From Symbiodinium natans (Eukaryota; Sar; Dinophyceae; Suessiales; Symbiodiniaceae): DNA of 64,000 nt. Position numbers and translations under genes: made by a program. Position 1 is the stretch's first letter. Each line of letters opens with the position of its first letter. Of the stretch, positions 43,745-55,165 are shown piece after piece. The notes beneath the pieces are model-generated. The model saw nothing but the letters and a program-made list of their open reading frames with translations. It ran no database searches and was not told where the DNA came from. The stretch covers positions 707,556-771,555 of the forward strand of contig CAJNDS010001224.1 in assembly GCA_905221605.1 (NCBI GenBank), in the 5' to 3' direction.

Positions 43745-43841
43745 TCGTGCAGCTGCGCGCCAGAAGGCTCTCCCAATTCTTTCGCGTCTCCCACTTGAAG
43801 GCAGACCTAGGCGTTGAGGATGCTGGATGCGTTCGTGATGT
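43745..43841 (+). CDS. Plus-strand exon TLVQLRARRLSQFFRVSHLK
   Basis: An open GC3-rich stretch reading TLVQLRARRLSQFFRVSHLK then ADLGVEDAGCVRD, with donor GAT|GTAGGG. The start is likely after a CAG upstream. Family not recognised. Confidence 0.45.
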
Positions 43842-43928
43842 AGGGTGTCAGTTGAAACAGAAGCCCTAAACCCTAAACCCTAAACCCTAAACCCTAAACC
43901 CTAAACCCTAAACCCTAAACCCTAGTCC

Positions 43929-43985
43929 AGCCGCAGTCTCAACCTCCTGGCGGATCCCTTGGAAACGCTCACGAATACCCCCTTA
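43929..43985 (-). CDS. Candidate exon IRERFQGIRQEVETAAG
   Basis: Minus strand after AGTTAAG|, open and GC3-rich, running into (CCCTAAA)n. Possibly the last in a row of minus exons from 48.4 kb downwards. Confidence 0.4.
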
Positions 43986-44514
43986 ACTAGACGCAAGAGT
44001 AGCCTAGTTTATCAGGGTACACTTTTTGGGTTCAAGCGGCTGATGAGCGAACCTAAACACAAGAAAGGAATGGGGCCTACTCTGGGTCCGAGTTAATTAA
44101 GAGAATTCCTGAAACCATTTTCGGAACCCTCTTATATGCTTTAGGAATATTCCTTACTATAGCTATTGGGGTCCCCGGGTTTGGTGCTTCTTGACTTGCG
44201 GACATCAAGGGGCTACAAGGAGGGGCCCTGAAGAAGGGACTATGTAAGGTGTATATATATATATAGGGAAGATTAAGGGTCCGTTCTAGGGATCCCTCCT
44301 TATATACCTTCAGGACATGGCGGCCATGTTTGTGGGGGGTATCCTCCTACAATCCGAACAGTTGCCCCCAAAAGTGAGCATGTCGGCCATAGGTGCCTCG
44401 TTTGAAGTTTGGCTTCAGGTGCATGTTTTGATTTAGGGGTATCTGGCGCTTGGGGGTGAGGTAGGATTTGGGGAGGATCCCTAAAAAGTTTAAGAACGTT
44501 CAAGGCACACTGCC

Positions 44515-44586
44515 TAGTTAAGGGGTTCCGCTGGGGCCGCGCGCAAGAAGACGAACGAGCTGCGTGGCCTCTGGGACAGGAACTGA
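44515..44586 (-). CDS. Candidate exon, strand uncertain
   Basis: Minus strand after CTGGATCAG| reads PVPEATQLVRLLARGP. The plus strand reads GSAGAARKKTNELRGLWDRN then TGA with equal quality. Not resolvable by eye. Confidence 0.3.
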
Positions 44587-45362
44587 TCCAGCCTTGGTCT
44601 GCAATGCTGGGTTTAGGGTTTGGGGTTTAGGGTTTAGGGTCTGGGGTTTAGGGGTCCTGAGAAGTAGGGTTCTTTTGGGTATCCTGAATGGAGTTTAGAA
44701 AGTACAGGTACCATACTGACAACCCTACTTATATCTCACTACCCATGAACCCCCTGATACAAGGAACTAAATCGCCAAGAAGCACTGCCAAAATGCAGCT
44801 GATCAAAGCCTGAATAGACCCCAGAATTGCCAAAACCAATGCAGGAAATGCCCTTTGACTAAGGAAGAGACGTTCAGTCGTAGTAATTAAGGACCCGTGT
44901 GTGAACTCAGGGTATGTGCCTTCACCAAGGGGGCATATTTGACTCGTACCCCTGCGGATGTACCCCTAAGAGCTTCCCTTAGCTAATATGCTCCATATCT
45001 GGCCCTTACATTCCCTTCGAGGATCTCTAAACAGGGTAAGCCCACGGGTACAACCTTAGGGTCCGAGGTGGAGCCTCATAAAACAACGCAACTCCCTAGC
45101 TACGAGGGTATTGGGCTTTCTGGGGCCACATAGGCCGCGGCTCTCCCACTCCAAGGCGAACCTCCCTGGACCTGAGCGTGAGACGCACTGCGGTTTAGGG
45201 CTTAGGGCTTAGGGTTTAGGGTTTAGGTTTTAGGGTTTCACGTTTAGGGCCTGATGCTCTAGACATTCCAAAGGGTAGATAGCCTAGTAGCCCATCTCTC
45301 GACGTATCTAGCTCTGCTCCTTCTTCCTGGGCCTACTCAGAAGCCAAACAAAGGTGAACCTT

Positions 45363-45472
45363 TCAATTGCGGTAGGATGATAGAATTAGTGATAATCTTC
45401 CAATTCCGGCAGGATTATAGAAGTATTGATATCCTCTCAAGTTCGGTAGGATTATGGAACTATGGATACCCC
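45363..45472. repeat. Degenerate tandem repeat, about 36-bp unit, three copies
   Basis: Units share TTCGGTAGGATTATGGAACT-like sequence (at 45363, 45399 and 45436). Part of the third unit and its flank (CCCCAAAAGGTTAAAGGTTA) recurs at 46640-46680. Confidence 0.75.
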
Positions 45473-45775
45473 AAAAGGTTAAAGGTTACCTACTCAGCCA
45501 TTAAGCCGGGAAGATGTTGCCGCACCACTGCCTCTATAAAAGCTTTGAGAGTTCTCTGTGCATGTTTGCCTGAGCCATCGTGAGGTTCAGGGTTCAGGGT
45601 TAAGGGCGAGGGGTCATGGCCCTCGAGTCCCCTTGACATACAATGGGCACGTAGACCGGTAACCAATAGACAGGAAAAACCGAGCGTGCTTGCCCTTACC
45701 CTTTTTGCATCCAGGCCTCGTGCACCCGCAACCCCGTATAGTGAAGGCTGCGGGAATCCCTCCTGCCTTCACTAT

Positions 45776-45890
45776 ACCCAGCAGTAACCTAGGAAATACA
45801 AAAAGGGTAGCCTTTTTGCATGAAAGGGGCTTCGAAAGGAACCTAAAGCCTTAAAGAAAGAGGAATGGGGGCCTACTCTGGGTCCTAAAG
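45776..45890. mobile_element. Family J dispersed repeat
   Basis: Contains CCTAGGAAATACAAAAAGGG, AAGGGGCTTCGAAAGGAACC and GGGGCCTACTCTGGGTCCT. Relatives at 16436-16584, 43985-44080 and 48560-48690. The boundaries are not clear. Confidence 0.4.
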
Positions 45891-46245
45891 AAGAAGACTC
45901 CGACAGAATGAGCCCTAAACCCCAAACTATCATCGGCAACCCGTTTCGGTTTTTGCAGATTCCATGAGCTTCTGCACCCTTCAACCTACAAGCAGACGGG
46001 ACAACTTCATATGGTTCAACTACCGGGGGATCCTGCTTCCCTTTTGTCAACGAATTAAGAACAGTAAGGCTGGGGGGTTGATTATTTATGGTGTATCTTC
46101 AACTATACCCAAGGCATAGGGATCCGTACTACGAGCTATAAGTAGGGGTTGTTCCCTCAGGGATATCTGAACCCCAAAATTATCCTAAATTTGGGCGAAA
46201 CCCTAAACCCTAAACCCTAAACCCTAAACCCTAAACCCTAAACCC

Positions 46246-46285
46246 TTTGGGAAGACCAGGCCCATCTGCACCGTGCTCCGCACCC
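46246..46285 (-). CDS. Candidate exon VRSTVQMGLVFPK
   Basis: Minus strand after GTGACACGGCAG|, GC3-rich, ending CCCAAAG before telomeric repeat. The plus strand is also open. Confidence 0.35.
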
Positions 46286-46531
46286 TGCCGTGTCACTTGT
46301 GGAGCTCCGGCCTTGGTTTAGGGGGTTGAGGGTGTTGCAGTGTGTTTTTGTGGGGGGGAGGGGGGGGGGGGGGTTGGGGCTATAGGGTTTAGGATTTGGG
46401 GTTTGGGGTTTGGGGTTTGGGGTTTGGGACTTGGGGTTTAGGGTTTTGGGTTGAGGGTTTGGGGTTTAGGGTTGAGGGTGGGGGGAGGGGGGAGAGTTGT
46501 TGTTCCACAGGAGGGGCCCCTTTTTTGTTTT

Positions 46532-46612
46532 CCCGACCTACGACTTGAAGGGATCTAGTCGAGCAGATGCTTCCACATGAGGCCATTTTGGCCTGGTTGG
46601 TGAGCAACCTGG
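46532..46612 (-). CDS. Candidate exon LLTNQAKMASCGSICSTRSL
   Basis: Minus strand between TTGGCCCAG| and GTAG|GTCGGG, open over the whole length. Family not recognised. Confidence 0.4.
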
Positions 46613-47065
46613 GCCAAAAAAGGTCTCACCTCTCAGTCATGGTCGGAGTATGGCGACCCCAGAAGGCTTAAAGGCTACCTACTAAGTCTTCCTGACTTCC
46701 CAACCTCGACTTTGCGGACTGTCCTGGCACAACCCAAAGAGGAACCCGAATGTAGAGCAACCCTCATGAGTCGAGGGCGGGGGTGCAAAAACTCTACACG
46801 CACGCGCTCCGCCCAGGGGTATCTTCATGGGGGTATCTAAGGCATCGCACAAGGGGGGTGCTTTGGAAGGGGTAGGTCCGGGTAGGTTTAGTAACCGAAT
46901 CACACCTTGGCCTGCTCTCCTCCGGAACCAACCCTCTCTGGCCATATGAGCCGTTAGTTACGGCGCCTGTACCTGGCTCCCTAAAACCCTAAACCCTAAG
47001 CCCTATACCCTAAACCCTAAACCCTAAACCCTAAACCCTAAACCCTAAACCCTGCCATACCTTAC

Positions 47066-47143
47066 TGCAGGCTCCAATGGCTCGAGACTGCAGGTGGGCC
47101 CCTGACAAGAGAACAGCTCCGTGTCGAGGGGCTCCGGAAGCAC
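47066..47143 (-). CDS. Exon VLPEPLDTELFSCQ..
   Basis: Twenty-six codons, phase 0, between CGGCGGCAG| and GCA|GTAAGGTATGG, GC3-rich. Family not recognised. Confidence 0.6.
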
Positions 47144-47361
47144 CTGCCGCCCCCCCCCCCCACCCCCCCCCGCCCACAGGGTTTAGGGTTTAGGGTTTAG
47201 GCTTTAGGGTTTCGGGTGTAGGGCTCAGGGTTTAGGGACCCCCTAAAACAGGTTCGGGTTTAGGGCTGGGGGTTTGGGGACATTTGACAGTATATCTCGG
47301 GCTTGAAATGGAGCGAGATTCAGAAAGTTTTAGGTAGGATGCACAGGAGTGCAGCAGGACC

Positions 47362-47412
47362 AAGATGCTGTTCATGAAAGCTCGCTGCAAAAGCAACCCC
47401 TGGCGGGTAGCA
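47362..47412 (-). CDS. Candidate exon, strand uncertain
   Basis: Minus strand after TGCTTTTGCAG| reads RAFMNSILVLLHSCASYL. The plus strand reads TKMLFMKARCKSNPWR before |GTAGCATC. Both are plausible. Confidence 0.35.
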
Positions 47413-48159
47413 TCGGGTAGAAGCGGCGAAAATCGAAAGTCTCCCTTGCTGATTGGAGGGGATGGCTTAGGGTTTAGGGTCTAGGGTTTAGGGCTTAGGG
47501 CTTAGGGTTTAGGGCTACTTGTCTTCTCCAGAAGTTTGAGGGGTTTGAAAGAAGAAGCTGGGAAGCAGCCTCATCCTAGCTGCCCGACGCCCTGAACCCC
47601 GGCATCCCTAAACCCTAAACCCTAAACCCTAAACCCCAAACTCTAAACCCTACACCCTAAACCCCAAACCCTAACCCTAAACCCTAAACCCCTCCGATAT
47701 GTGCCCAGAATGAGCCTCGAAACCCCAAAGACTCCCAAGTCTCCAGGTGACCAGCCTTGAGCTTGGCCTGGAGCACAGGGGGGGGGGGGGGGTGTTTTGG
47801 CCAGGGTTTGGGGTTTAGGGTTTGGGGTTTAGGGTTGGGGTTTAGGCTTCGGGGTTTAGGGTTTAGCGTTTGGGGTTTACGGTTTGGGGTTAGGGCTTGG
47901 GGTTTAGGGCTTTGGGTGTAGGGTTTGGGGTGTTTGGGGTGCTTGGGGTGTTCGGGGTGTTTGGGGTGTTTGGGGTTTGGGGGTTTGGGGGCTTTCGGGG
48001 GGTTTTCAAGCATGAGGGGTCACCTGTTGGGGGGCGTGAGGTTCGCATGAACGCAGATAGTAGATTGGGAATACCGGTTAGGGACTGTGATCTACGCTTC
48101 TGATGTCTCCCTCACACCCCGAGCCTCCTCCACCCCGGAGGTCTTGAAGGCCTTCTCAC

Positions 48160-48381
48160 CTCGTGGGGCGGGCTGTCGGGCTTCGATTCTTCCCAGGGTT
48201 CTAGGCATAGGGGTTCCGGAGGTTGGGGGCGGCAGGAGGTGAAATAAAAGCACCAGGGACCAGGGACCCTGAAGAGCGATGTGCTACTCCTGTCGGGGAA
48301 CCTGCACCCCCGCTGTAGCACAAGCGTGTTGAACCTTGTCTCAGACCCCGGATGTAAGAGGGCCGAGGCCGCTGATTGCAG
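48160..48381 (-). CDS. Exon with SAASALLHPGSETRFNTLVL
   Basis: About 74 codons without a stop, ending EPWEESKPDSPPHE|GTGAGAAGG, a canonical donor. It starts after GGGGGAG| or CAATCAG|. Pro- and Ser-rich second half. Family not recognised. Confidence 0.5.
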
Positions 48382-49747
48382 CTCCCCCACCCCTACCCGA
48401 AACCCTACATGCTTGTGAAACTTGAAGCCGCTTCACGCCAGGACTAATTAGCCCTAAACCCTAAACCCTAAACTCTAAACCCTAAACCCTAACCTGGACC
48501 TCCCAAACAGCCCCGAAGATAGGGTTTGGGGTTTGGGGGCCTGGACACCCTGAAGCGACCTAAGTCCCCACTCCTAGACCCAAGAGTAACCCAGGAGTAG
48601 AAAAGCCCTAAACCCTTAAACGCGTTTCGGTTACAGGGGCTTCCAAGGGAACCTAAGCTCAGAAAAAAAGGGACCTAGAACCCGACTCGCGAGTCACGTA
48701 GCACAAATCCTGTAGCTTCCAGATTCTTAAGGCGTTTTCTAAAGGAACCTGACCCCCCGCACAGGGAACACGTAACAAGGGTGCTGCTAGACCCTAAACC
48801 CCAACCCGCTAACGCCATACCCATCTAAACCCTAAACCCTAAACCCTAAACCCTAAACCCTGAACCCTGAACCCTGAACCCTAAACCCTAAACCCTACTC
48901 CGATGCACCCCTGAACTTGTTCAGCGCCCGCCGCCCTGAACCCTACTCTCTGCACCGTCCTCCTCCTACGTCCCCAGCTCTACAACCTTGCTGCGACAAC
49001 CTGAACCCCCAATCCGAACCCCTAAGCCCTAAATCCTCAACCCTCACCCTAAACCTTAAATCCTAAACCCCAAACCCTAAACCCTAAGGGTTCCCTTCGT
49101 TGGAGGGGACAGAGGTGCGCGCTGGTGCTTGAAGGAACCTGGGCGACCCAAAGGCCCCCCCCCCCCCGTCTAGGCCAGAGAGAGCCTTAGGGTTTAGGGT
49201 TTCACGGTTTAGGGTTTGGGGAATAGACCTTAAGTCATCTGGGGATCCTTACTGGGTTTAGGTTTTAGGGTTTAGGGTTTAGGGGTGTGTTCAGGGTTTC
49301 GGCCTCTGGGTTTGGGGACTTGGGCCTGCTTTGTCTGGACGCTTGCTATGTGAAGAAGTTTTTGTGAATCACGGTAGGTCCTCCTTGTCTACTGTGTGCT
49401 TAAGAAGCCCCAAAATGAAAGACTCTAACCCTGTATTGCCCTTGCAAGGAAGACTATGTTGATTTGTTTTTTTTTTTTTGGGGGGGGGGCTCTTGGGCAA
49501 ATAGTAGTTGTGTCCTTCTGCAGCTATGTCTTGCAGTAGGTTCGGATTTCGATTTCCACGGACGGGGCTCTAAGTTTACGTCGCATATCAATTTAGGGGA
49601 ACAGTCGTTGGGAAGAAAAGTACTCTTAGGATACACCCTAAACCCATAAACCGCTAAACCCTAAACCCTAAACCCATAAAATCCTAAACCTTAAACCCAT
49701 ATAATCCTAAACCCTAAACCCTAAACCCTAAACCCTAAACCTTACAG

Positions 49748-49870
49748 GCAGCCACTCAGAGACTCAGTCTGTCGCCCACACGGCATCGAAGTGCAGGTTA
49801 CACCGCCTCGCGGAAGCAGTTTTTGGGGTGTGTCGCCCGCGAGAGGGGAAATTTTGGGGGCCTGAATAAG
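49748..49870 (+). CDS. Plus-strand exon SHSETQSVAHTASKCR..
   Basis: After AACCTTACAG|, open to a TAA near 49870 (LHRLAEAVFGVCRPREGKFW), with an alternative donor TGCAG|GTTACA at 49797. May precede the exon at 50029. Confidence 0.45.
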
Positions 49871-50028
49871 TAGTTTAGGGTTTAGGGCTTAGGGCTTAGG
49901 GTTTAGGGCTACAAGTTTAGGGGTGTGAATAATTAGAATGTGGTTTGGGGTGGTTCTTATGGTAGAACTGCAAAGGGACCTCCAAGAGAATACATATATC
50001 CTATATCTTCTTCTTTGCATTTCCGCAG

Positions 50029-50234
50029 GGGGCAAGCCCTACATCCAGCATAGGCATAACCCCATGGGCCCATGGGATTTAAATTTACATGCATTTAAGA
50101 CGAAGGTCTGGACGTTTATACCTTCAGCACCTACAGAATTGCAGCCTTTCAACCTTTTGGACGCTGGATCATTGAACGAAGAGCTGCTTAGGAATTTCTT
50201 GTTTGGAACCGTCCAAGAAGTCCCAATAACCTGA
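50029..50234 (+). CDS. Plus-strand 3'-terminal exon
   Basis: Follows a good polypyrimidine acceptor (TTCTTCTTTGCATTTCCGCAG|) and runs 68 codons to TGA: GGKPYIQHRHNPMGPWDLNL, then AFKTKVWTFIPSAPTELQPF, then NEELLRNFLFGTVQEVPIT. Composition is protein-like although less GC-rich than other exons. Family not recognised. Confidence 0.55.
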
Positions 50235-50299
50235 ATTCCCAGGTACGGCGAGGCCCCGGCGAGGCTGCGTCATCTTCCAGGCGGTCCGTCCTCGGGTTT

Positions 50300-53130
50300 A
50301 TAGTCTTGAGGACTATGGGTTTGGATGTCCCCCCTTATGCTAACAGTCTAGTAACAGTCCTTAACAACGACTATAGTTCCTCTACCTTAATCACTATTAA
50401 GGACTGTTAGTCTAAAGGGGGGACATCCCACGTTAGGGGGTTGAGTTTCGCGCCGGCCGCGAGGGTAACACACAAAAAGCAAAGTAGGGTTTAGGGTTTA
50501 GGGTTCAGGGTTCAGGGTTCAGGATTCAGGGTTCAGGGTTTAGGGCTTAGTTTGCCAAAAGCTAAGCCGCAGTCCTACACCAAGTACCCTTGAAAAAGTC
50601 CCAAGCCCATCAGCATACTCATTGGCTCTTATCCAGGAGAATTTTGAGGGGCGCAGGAGAACCCCAAAGCCCCTTCTCCGCACGTGTCTCGCAACCCTAA
50701 ACCCTAAACCCTAAACCCTAAACCCTAAACCCATCAACAGAGAAGTGCCGCATCAGGTCCATGCTGAATGTCCAGCTCTGAACTAGTTCATGGTTGGGAT
50801 CGTATGAAAAATCTAAATTTATATTCCTTATTGGGTTTAGGTACAATTAAAAATGTAAAATGTTACCCAACTATGACAAAGTGAAGCAGTACACCCTTAT
50901 CCCTATAAACTCTGACGACGCCCCCGTCTCCACGCCCCCGAAACTACTATTTGCTTAAGAATCACCAAACAATGTAAAATCATAGTCCCCCTATTGCCCC
51001 TAAAAGGAGGAAATGCAAAACTTGGGCCGGGGAGGGGGGGGAGGTTCTTGAGCCTATCGTAGATTCTCTAGACCCACAGAAGGCCCTTATTCCCTTTCCT
51101 TAGCGTTCAGCTTCCTGTAATTTGTTGGGGGGATTCTTAAGCAAATAGTAGTAAAGTAAACCCGAAACCTTAAACCCCAAACCCCAAACCCCAAACCCTA
51201 AACCCCAAACCCTAAACCCCAAACCCTAAACCCTATATATAGACCAATAAAACGAATTAAGGAAGGGTGGAAGGCACCCTGGCTCATGTGGAAGAGCACA
51301 GCAGACCCGTGTCTTGCACAGACCGAGGAAGTGCCACTCCCAGGTTTAGGGTTTAGGGTTTAGGGTTTAGGGTTTAGGGTTAGGTGTTAGGGTTTAGGGT
51401 TCGGGGTTTAGGGGCCCCTTTCGGCCCTATAGACCCTAAACCCCGCCCTCGACACCCCCCAAAACCCCGTTTACACAAAGCCCGAGTTGCTCGAACATGC
51501 TCCGGCTCACCACAACCAGCCTTACTTGGAGGTTCATGTGGGTTTAGGGTTTAGGGTTTAGGATTTAGGGTTTAGGGTTTAGGGTTTAGGGTTGAGGATT
51601 TAGGCTCACCACCACCAGCCTTACTTTTGGGTAGCTTTAGGTAGGGTTAAGGGGTATAAGGATTAGTGCCTATATACCTAAGTAGCCCTAGATAACCCCT
51701 AAAGAAACCCAGAAGGTCGGTATACTTGGAGGTTCGACATTTCGGGGTACCTTGCTGGGTCCTTCTGATAAGGGAACCCTACTATTCGGGGGACCCCTTG
51801 TTTTCGTAAGCCCCCATGTAGGGTAGCTATAGCTAGGGTTACAAGCACCCTCGGTTAGAAGCAGAGTTCCCGTTCTTATAGCCCTACTCATAACTACCCA
51901 TGAACCTCTGGATCGCCACTGACGCGTTTGGAGCTGAGGATTTAGGGTTTAGGGTTTAGGGTTGGGATTTAGGAGAACCATACTTGGAAGCTCATAATGA
52001 GGACACCTTTCTCTCCGAGTGGTGCCCAGGGGAGGTGGGCCCTGGGCCATGTCCGAGCTTGGAACTAAGCCCGAAGCCCCAAACGCCACCCGGGGAGCCA
52101 CAAATACGGATCACGTATATAGTTAACCCTAAACCCTAAACCCTAAACCCTGAAGGATCACGTATATAGTTAACCCTAAACCCTAATCCCTAAACCCTGA
52201 AGGGGTATTGGTCCGAAGTGATTGAGCTTTCAAGAAAGGATGGCCCTTAAGAAGCCCCTTTGACAAGTACTTCTAAGCATGATCCTCCTAGACCCAACAA
52301 AAGGAGAAGGTATAACATTCCCAAGGCCAACCCACAAAAAAACCTAAACCCGAAACCCCGGAAAAAGTGCACCCCCAGCCGGGCTGTGGGCTCCTTCCTC
52401 GCGGTCGGGACCTGTCACTCTGATGGAGGCGTCTTTTTTTCTTTTTTTTTTTTTTTTTTTGGGGGGGGGGGGGGTTTAGGGTTTAGGGTTTCGGGTTTCG
52501 GGTTTCGGGTTTAGGGTTTAGGGTTTGGGGTAGGAGGCCGAGGCTTCAGGTCTTTTCCCCTGGCTGTTCTGAAATTTACTGTCACTCTAAGCAGAGCCGA
52601 CGGTTCAGGAGGTGGAGGCTTCAGGATGTCTGTCCAGCTGTTCTGAAGCCCTTTTTGCATCCGGACTCTCGTTCTGAAACCCTAAACCCTCCTCTGTATT
52701 GTCGCTCTTAAACAGAGCCGACAAAGGCTAAACATTTTCGGTTCCGCGTGTGTAGGAGCTGAGCTGGTTCGGGTTTAGAGCTTGCTGGCTACATACAGTA
52801 CCGAGCCAGCTCATGGGAGGTTAACTGAGTTCGGGCTCTTTTTGGGGTTTCCGCTTCCTAGAGAAGGACGTCTGTGAATTCCATACAGAGAGCCCAATAC
52901 CCCTGAATATGCCTCTGTTTTCACCCGAACAGTACAATCCTCATTATAAAAACCCGCCGACAAGGCAAGTACCGCTTTGTCGGGAAACCCCTGGCACTGA
53001 GACCCGACTTACTACTTCTCCAAGAACCAAGGGGAACAAAGGCTAAGCCTTATTATTGCTACTAAATAAGGAAACCCAAAAAGTTTGAAGTTCATTTGAG
53101 GGTTTCGGGTTTAGGGTTTAGGGTCATTGG
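50300..53130. other. Element- and telomere-repeat-rich stretch
   Basis: Family C (50325-50430), F (50941-51152), B and B-like (51522-51545, 51722-51908) and G (53011-53100) elements, TTTAGGG arrays and a T/G tract (52436-52474). Possible short exons at 51262-51340 and 52380-52430 read open on both strands and are not called. Confidence 0.5.
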
Positions 53131-53140
53131 CTAAGTAAGC

Positions 53141-53221
53141 CTGGCACTGAGACCCGAGTTCCTCGAGCTGCGCGCACTTTTCCGACCCGCCCGCTGCGCG
53201 ATCCCGCGTCGCCGCCCCGGT
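53141..53221 (-). CDS. Exon TGAATRDRAAGGSEKCAQLE
   Basis: Twenty-seven codons, phase 0, between GGCTTCAG| and CAG|GCTTAC (GC donor), third positions almost all G/C. Its last 20 bases recur at 52990-53009. The plus strand is also open. Family not recognised. Confidence 0.45.
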
Positions 53222-53253
53222 CTGAAGCCAAGGCCGGGTAGGTCATGGGGCTG

Positions 53254-53470
53254 GAGGTTAGGGTTTAGGGTTTAGGGTTTAGGGTTTAGGGTTTAGGGTT
53301 TAGGGTTTAGGGTTTAGGGTTTAGGGTTTGTTTAGGGTTTAGGGTATAGGGTATAGGGTTTAGGGTTCAGGGTTTAGGGTTTAGGGTTTAGGGTTTAGGG
53401 TTTAGGGTTTAGGGTTTAGGGTTTAGGGTTTGGGGTTTAGGGTTCAGGGTTCAGGATTCAGGGTTTAGGT
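53254..53470. repeat. Long (TTTAGGG)n array
   Basis: About thirty units, mostly exact, with a few TATAGGG and TTCAGGG variants near the ends. One of the longest arrays in the window. Confidence 0.95.
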
Positions 53471-53929
53471 TTTAAGGGGGCTGAGGGGCCTTGTGGATCC
53501 CCGGAAACCCTATAGACCCTACTGAGGCCCAAAAGCTCAGGAATCCCGGGAGGTGCTTCGAGCACTTGCCCAGGAACGCTCCGCCACCCTCACCTTTAAG
53601 GGAATTTTTGGCAGCGTTTGAGGTTTAGGGTTTAGGGTTTAGGGTTTAGGGTTTAGGGTTTAGGGTTTAGGGTTTAGGTTTGGGGTTTAGGGTTTAGGGT
53701 TTAAGGTTTAAGGTTTAGGGTTATGCAGCTGAATTACCTCACTAAGGGGATATAAGGAGGGACCTCTAGAAGGCGCCCCTTCATCTTATTCCCCTACCAA
53801 AACCCCTATAAAGCTACGTGACCCCTACATTGCCCCGAAGGTCCCTTAAAAGCGTCCCTCCTTCACTCCCCCCCCGACCTGAGGTATCCTTGGCCCTTTT
53901 CGAGAGTTTAATGTTTTTAAGGTCTAAGG

Positions 53930-53960
53930 TGCTCTCTCTCTCTCTCTCTCTCTCTCTCGC
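53930..53960. repeat. (TC)n microsatellite
   Basis: CT dinucleotide run; similar runs at 54440-54500 and (AG)n at 35268-35304. Confidence 0.9.
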
Positions 53961-54583
53961 GGAAGGTCGGTAAGGTTCTTGGGTCACATAGGGTTTTAGG
54001 GTCGTTGGGTTGTATGATGCCGGCTCGGCCGCTCCCTCAACCCCCCCATGTTCTGGGGCTGGAGTGGTTTCAGGTTTAGGGCTTATTTTTTTACAGGTTT
54101 AGGGGCGGGGTTTAGGGCCTTAGGGTTTCCACGACCCTTTTCTTTCTTTACATCCCAACCTCATCCACAACCCCAAGCTTAGGGTTTAGGGTTTAGGGCC
54201 CCAAAACCTACACCCAAGGGGGGCAAGTCGGATGGCCATCCGTTGCTGAGGAGGACCTCTTATATAACTAAAGAAACGGAGCATCATTCAAAAGGAGTGC
54301 CCCTCCATAGAGACTCTAGTTTGAGACACGGCCCCGAATTCAACAGTAACATGCTCGCCGGGCCATGCTTTGGTAGTTGTGGCTCCTAGAAGCCTGCCTG
54401 ATACTCTTGAACCTAGGCACACAAACACTCTCCCCCCTCCCCCCTCTCTCTCTCTCTCTCCCTGCCTCGTTCGCTTTCTCTCTCTCTCTCTCTCTGGGGG
54501 TCTCTGAACTTATAGGGAACCCTAAACCCTGCCCTAAAAACTTGATTTGCAGTGAGACGAAGCCCTGCTTGGAAAAACCTTAC

Positions 54584-54845
54584 CCGCGTCACAGTAGATG
54601 CACTCCACATCAACGGGGCATTTTGCACGCAAACCCTCCAAGCAATTGCTGACATACTACCCCAAACCCCAAACCCCAAACCCCAAACCCCAAACCCCAA
54701 ACCCCAAACCCTAAACCCTAAACCCCAAACCCCAAACCCTAAACCCTAAACCCTGCACAGCTTAGGGCTCGGGGTTTCGAGTCCCCGGCGCCCGTCTCAC
54801 CCACGGAAAGGATGCATGGGCCAGGCCTGGCGAGCAGGCCAGAGA
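54584..54845 (-). CDS. Cys-rich protein exons, unidentified
   Basis: Exon 54845-54799 reads SLACSPGLAHASFPWV; exon 54648-54584 reads NCLEGLRAKCPVDVECIYCD and ends |GTAAGG after starting at TATGTCAG|. With a GA donor (|GAGACG) they join in frame as WV-NCLEG. The spacing of Cys suggests metal or disulphide binding. A further exon at 55103-55165 carries CCPKCG. Confidence 0.5.
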
Positions 54846-54947
54846 CTTACTTCTCCAATAACCACGGGGGAAAAAAGGTTAAACTTTATTATTCCCACTA
54901 AATAAGGAAACCCAAAAAGTTTAAAGTTCAGCTGTTGGAGAAGTAAG
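54846..54947. mobile_element. Family G element in a gene
   Basis: Arms CTTACTTCTCC and GGAGAAGTAAG, with a GAGA duplication at 54842-54845 and 54948-54951. The interior AACTTTATTATTCCCACTAA is shared with 53011-53100. The uninterrupted sequence would read CTSEVSSLACSPG in the frame of the downstream exon. Confidence 0.7.
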
Positions 54948-54966
54948 GAGAGGAGACTTCTGAGGT

Positions 54967-55078
54967 GCAGGGGTTTAGGGTGTAGGGTTTAGGGTTTAGG
55001 GTTTAGGGTTCAGGGTTTAGGGTTTAGGGTTTAGGGTTTAGGGTTTAGGGTTTAGGGTTTAGGGTTTAGGGTTTAGGG
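54967..55078. repeat. (TTTAGGG)n array
   Basis: Near-perfect array of about fifteen units. Confidence 0.95.
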
Positions 55079-55102
55079 GCATGTCGGGGCCTCGCAGGGT
55101 TA

Positions 55103-55165
55103 CACCTGCTTTTGTTTGGGAACCTTGAAGATCCTTAAGGCACGCCCGCACTTGGGGCAGCAAGG
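55103..55165 (-). CDS. Exon with CCPKCGRALRIFKVPKQKQ
   Basis: Open, GC3-rich, ending CAG|GTGTAAC. CxxC (CPKC) suggests a zinc-ribbon half. The start is either within CCCCAAG| or further upstream. Confidence 0.45.

Noticed and set aside
47684-48013. Open frames rich in LNPKP, TLNPKP or GFRVxG
   Set aside because: These are translations of CCCTAAA/TTTAGGG-type repeats, seen in many places, not proteins.
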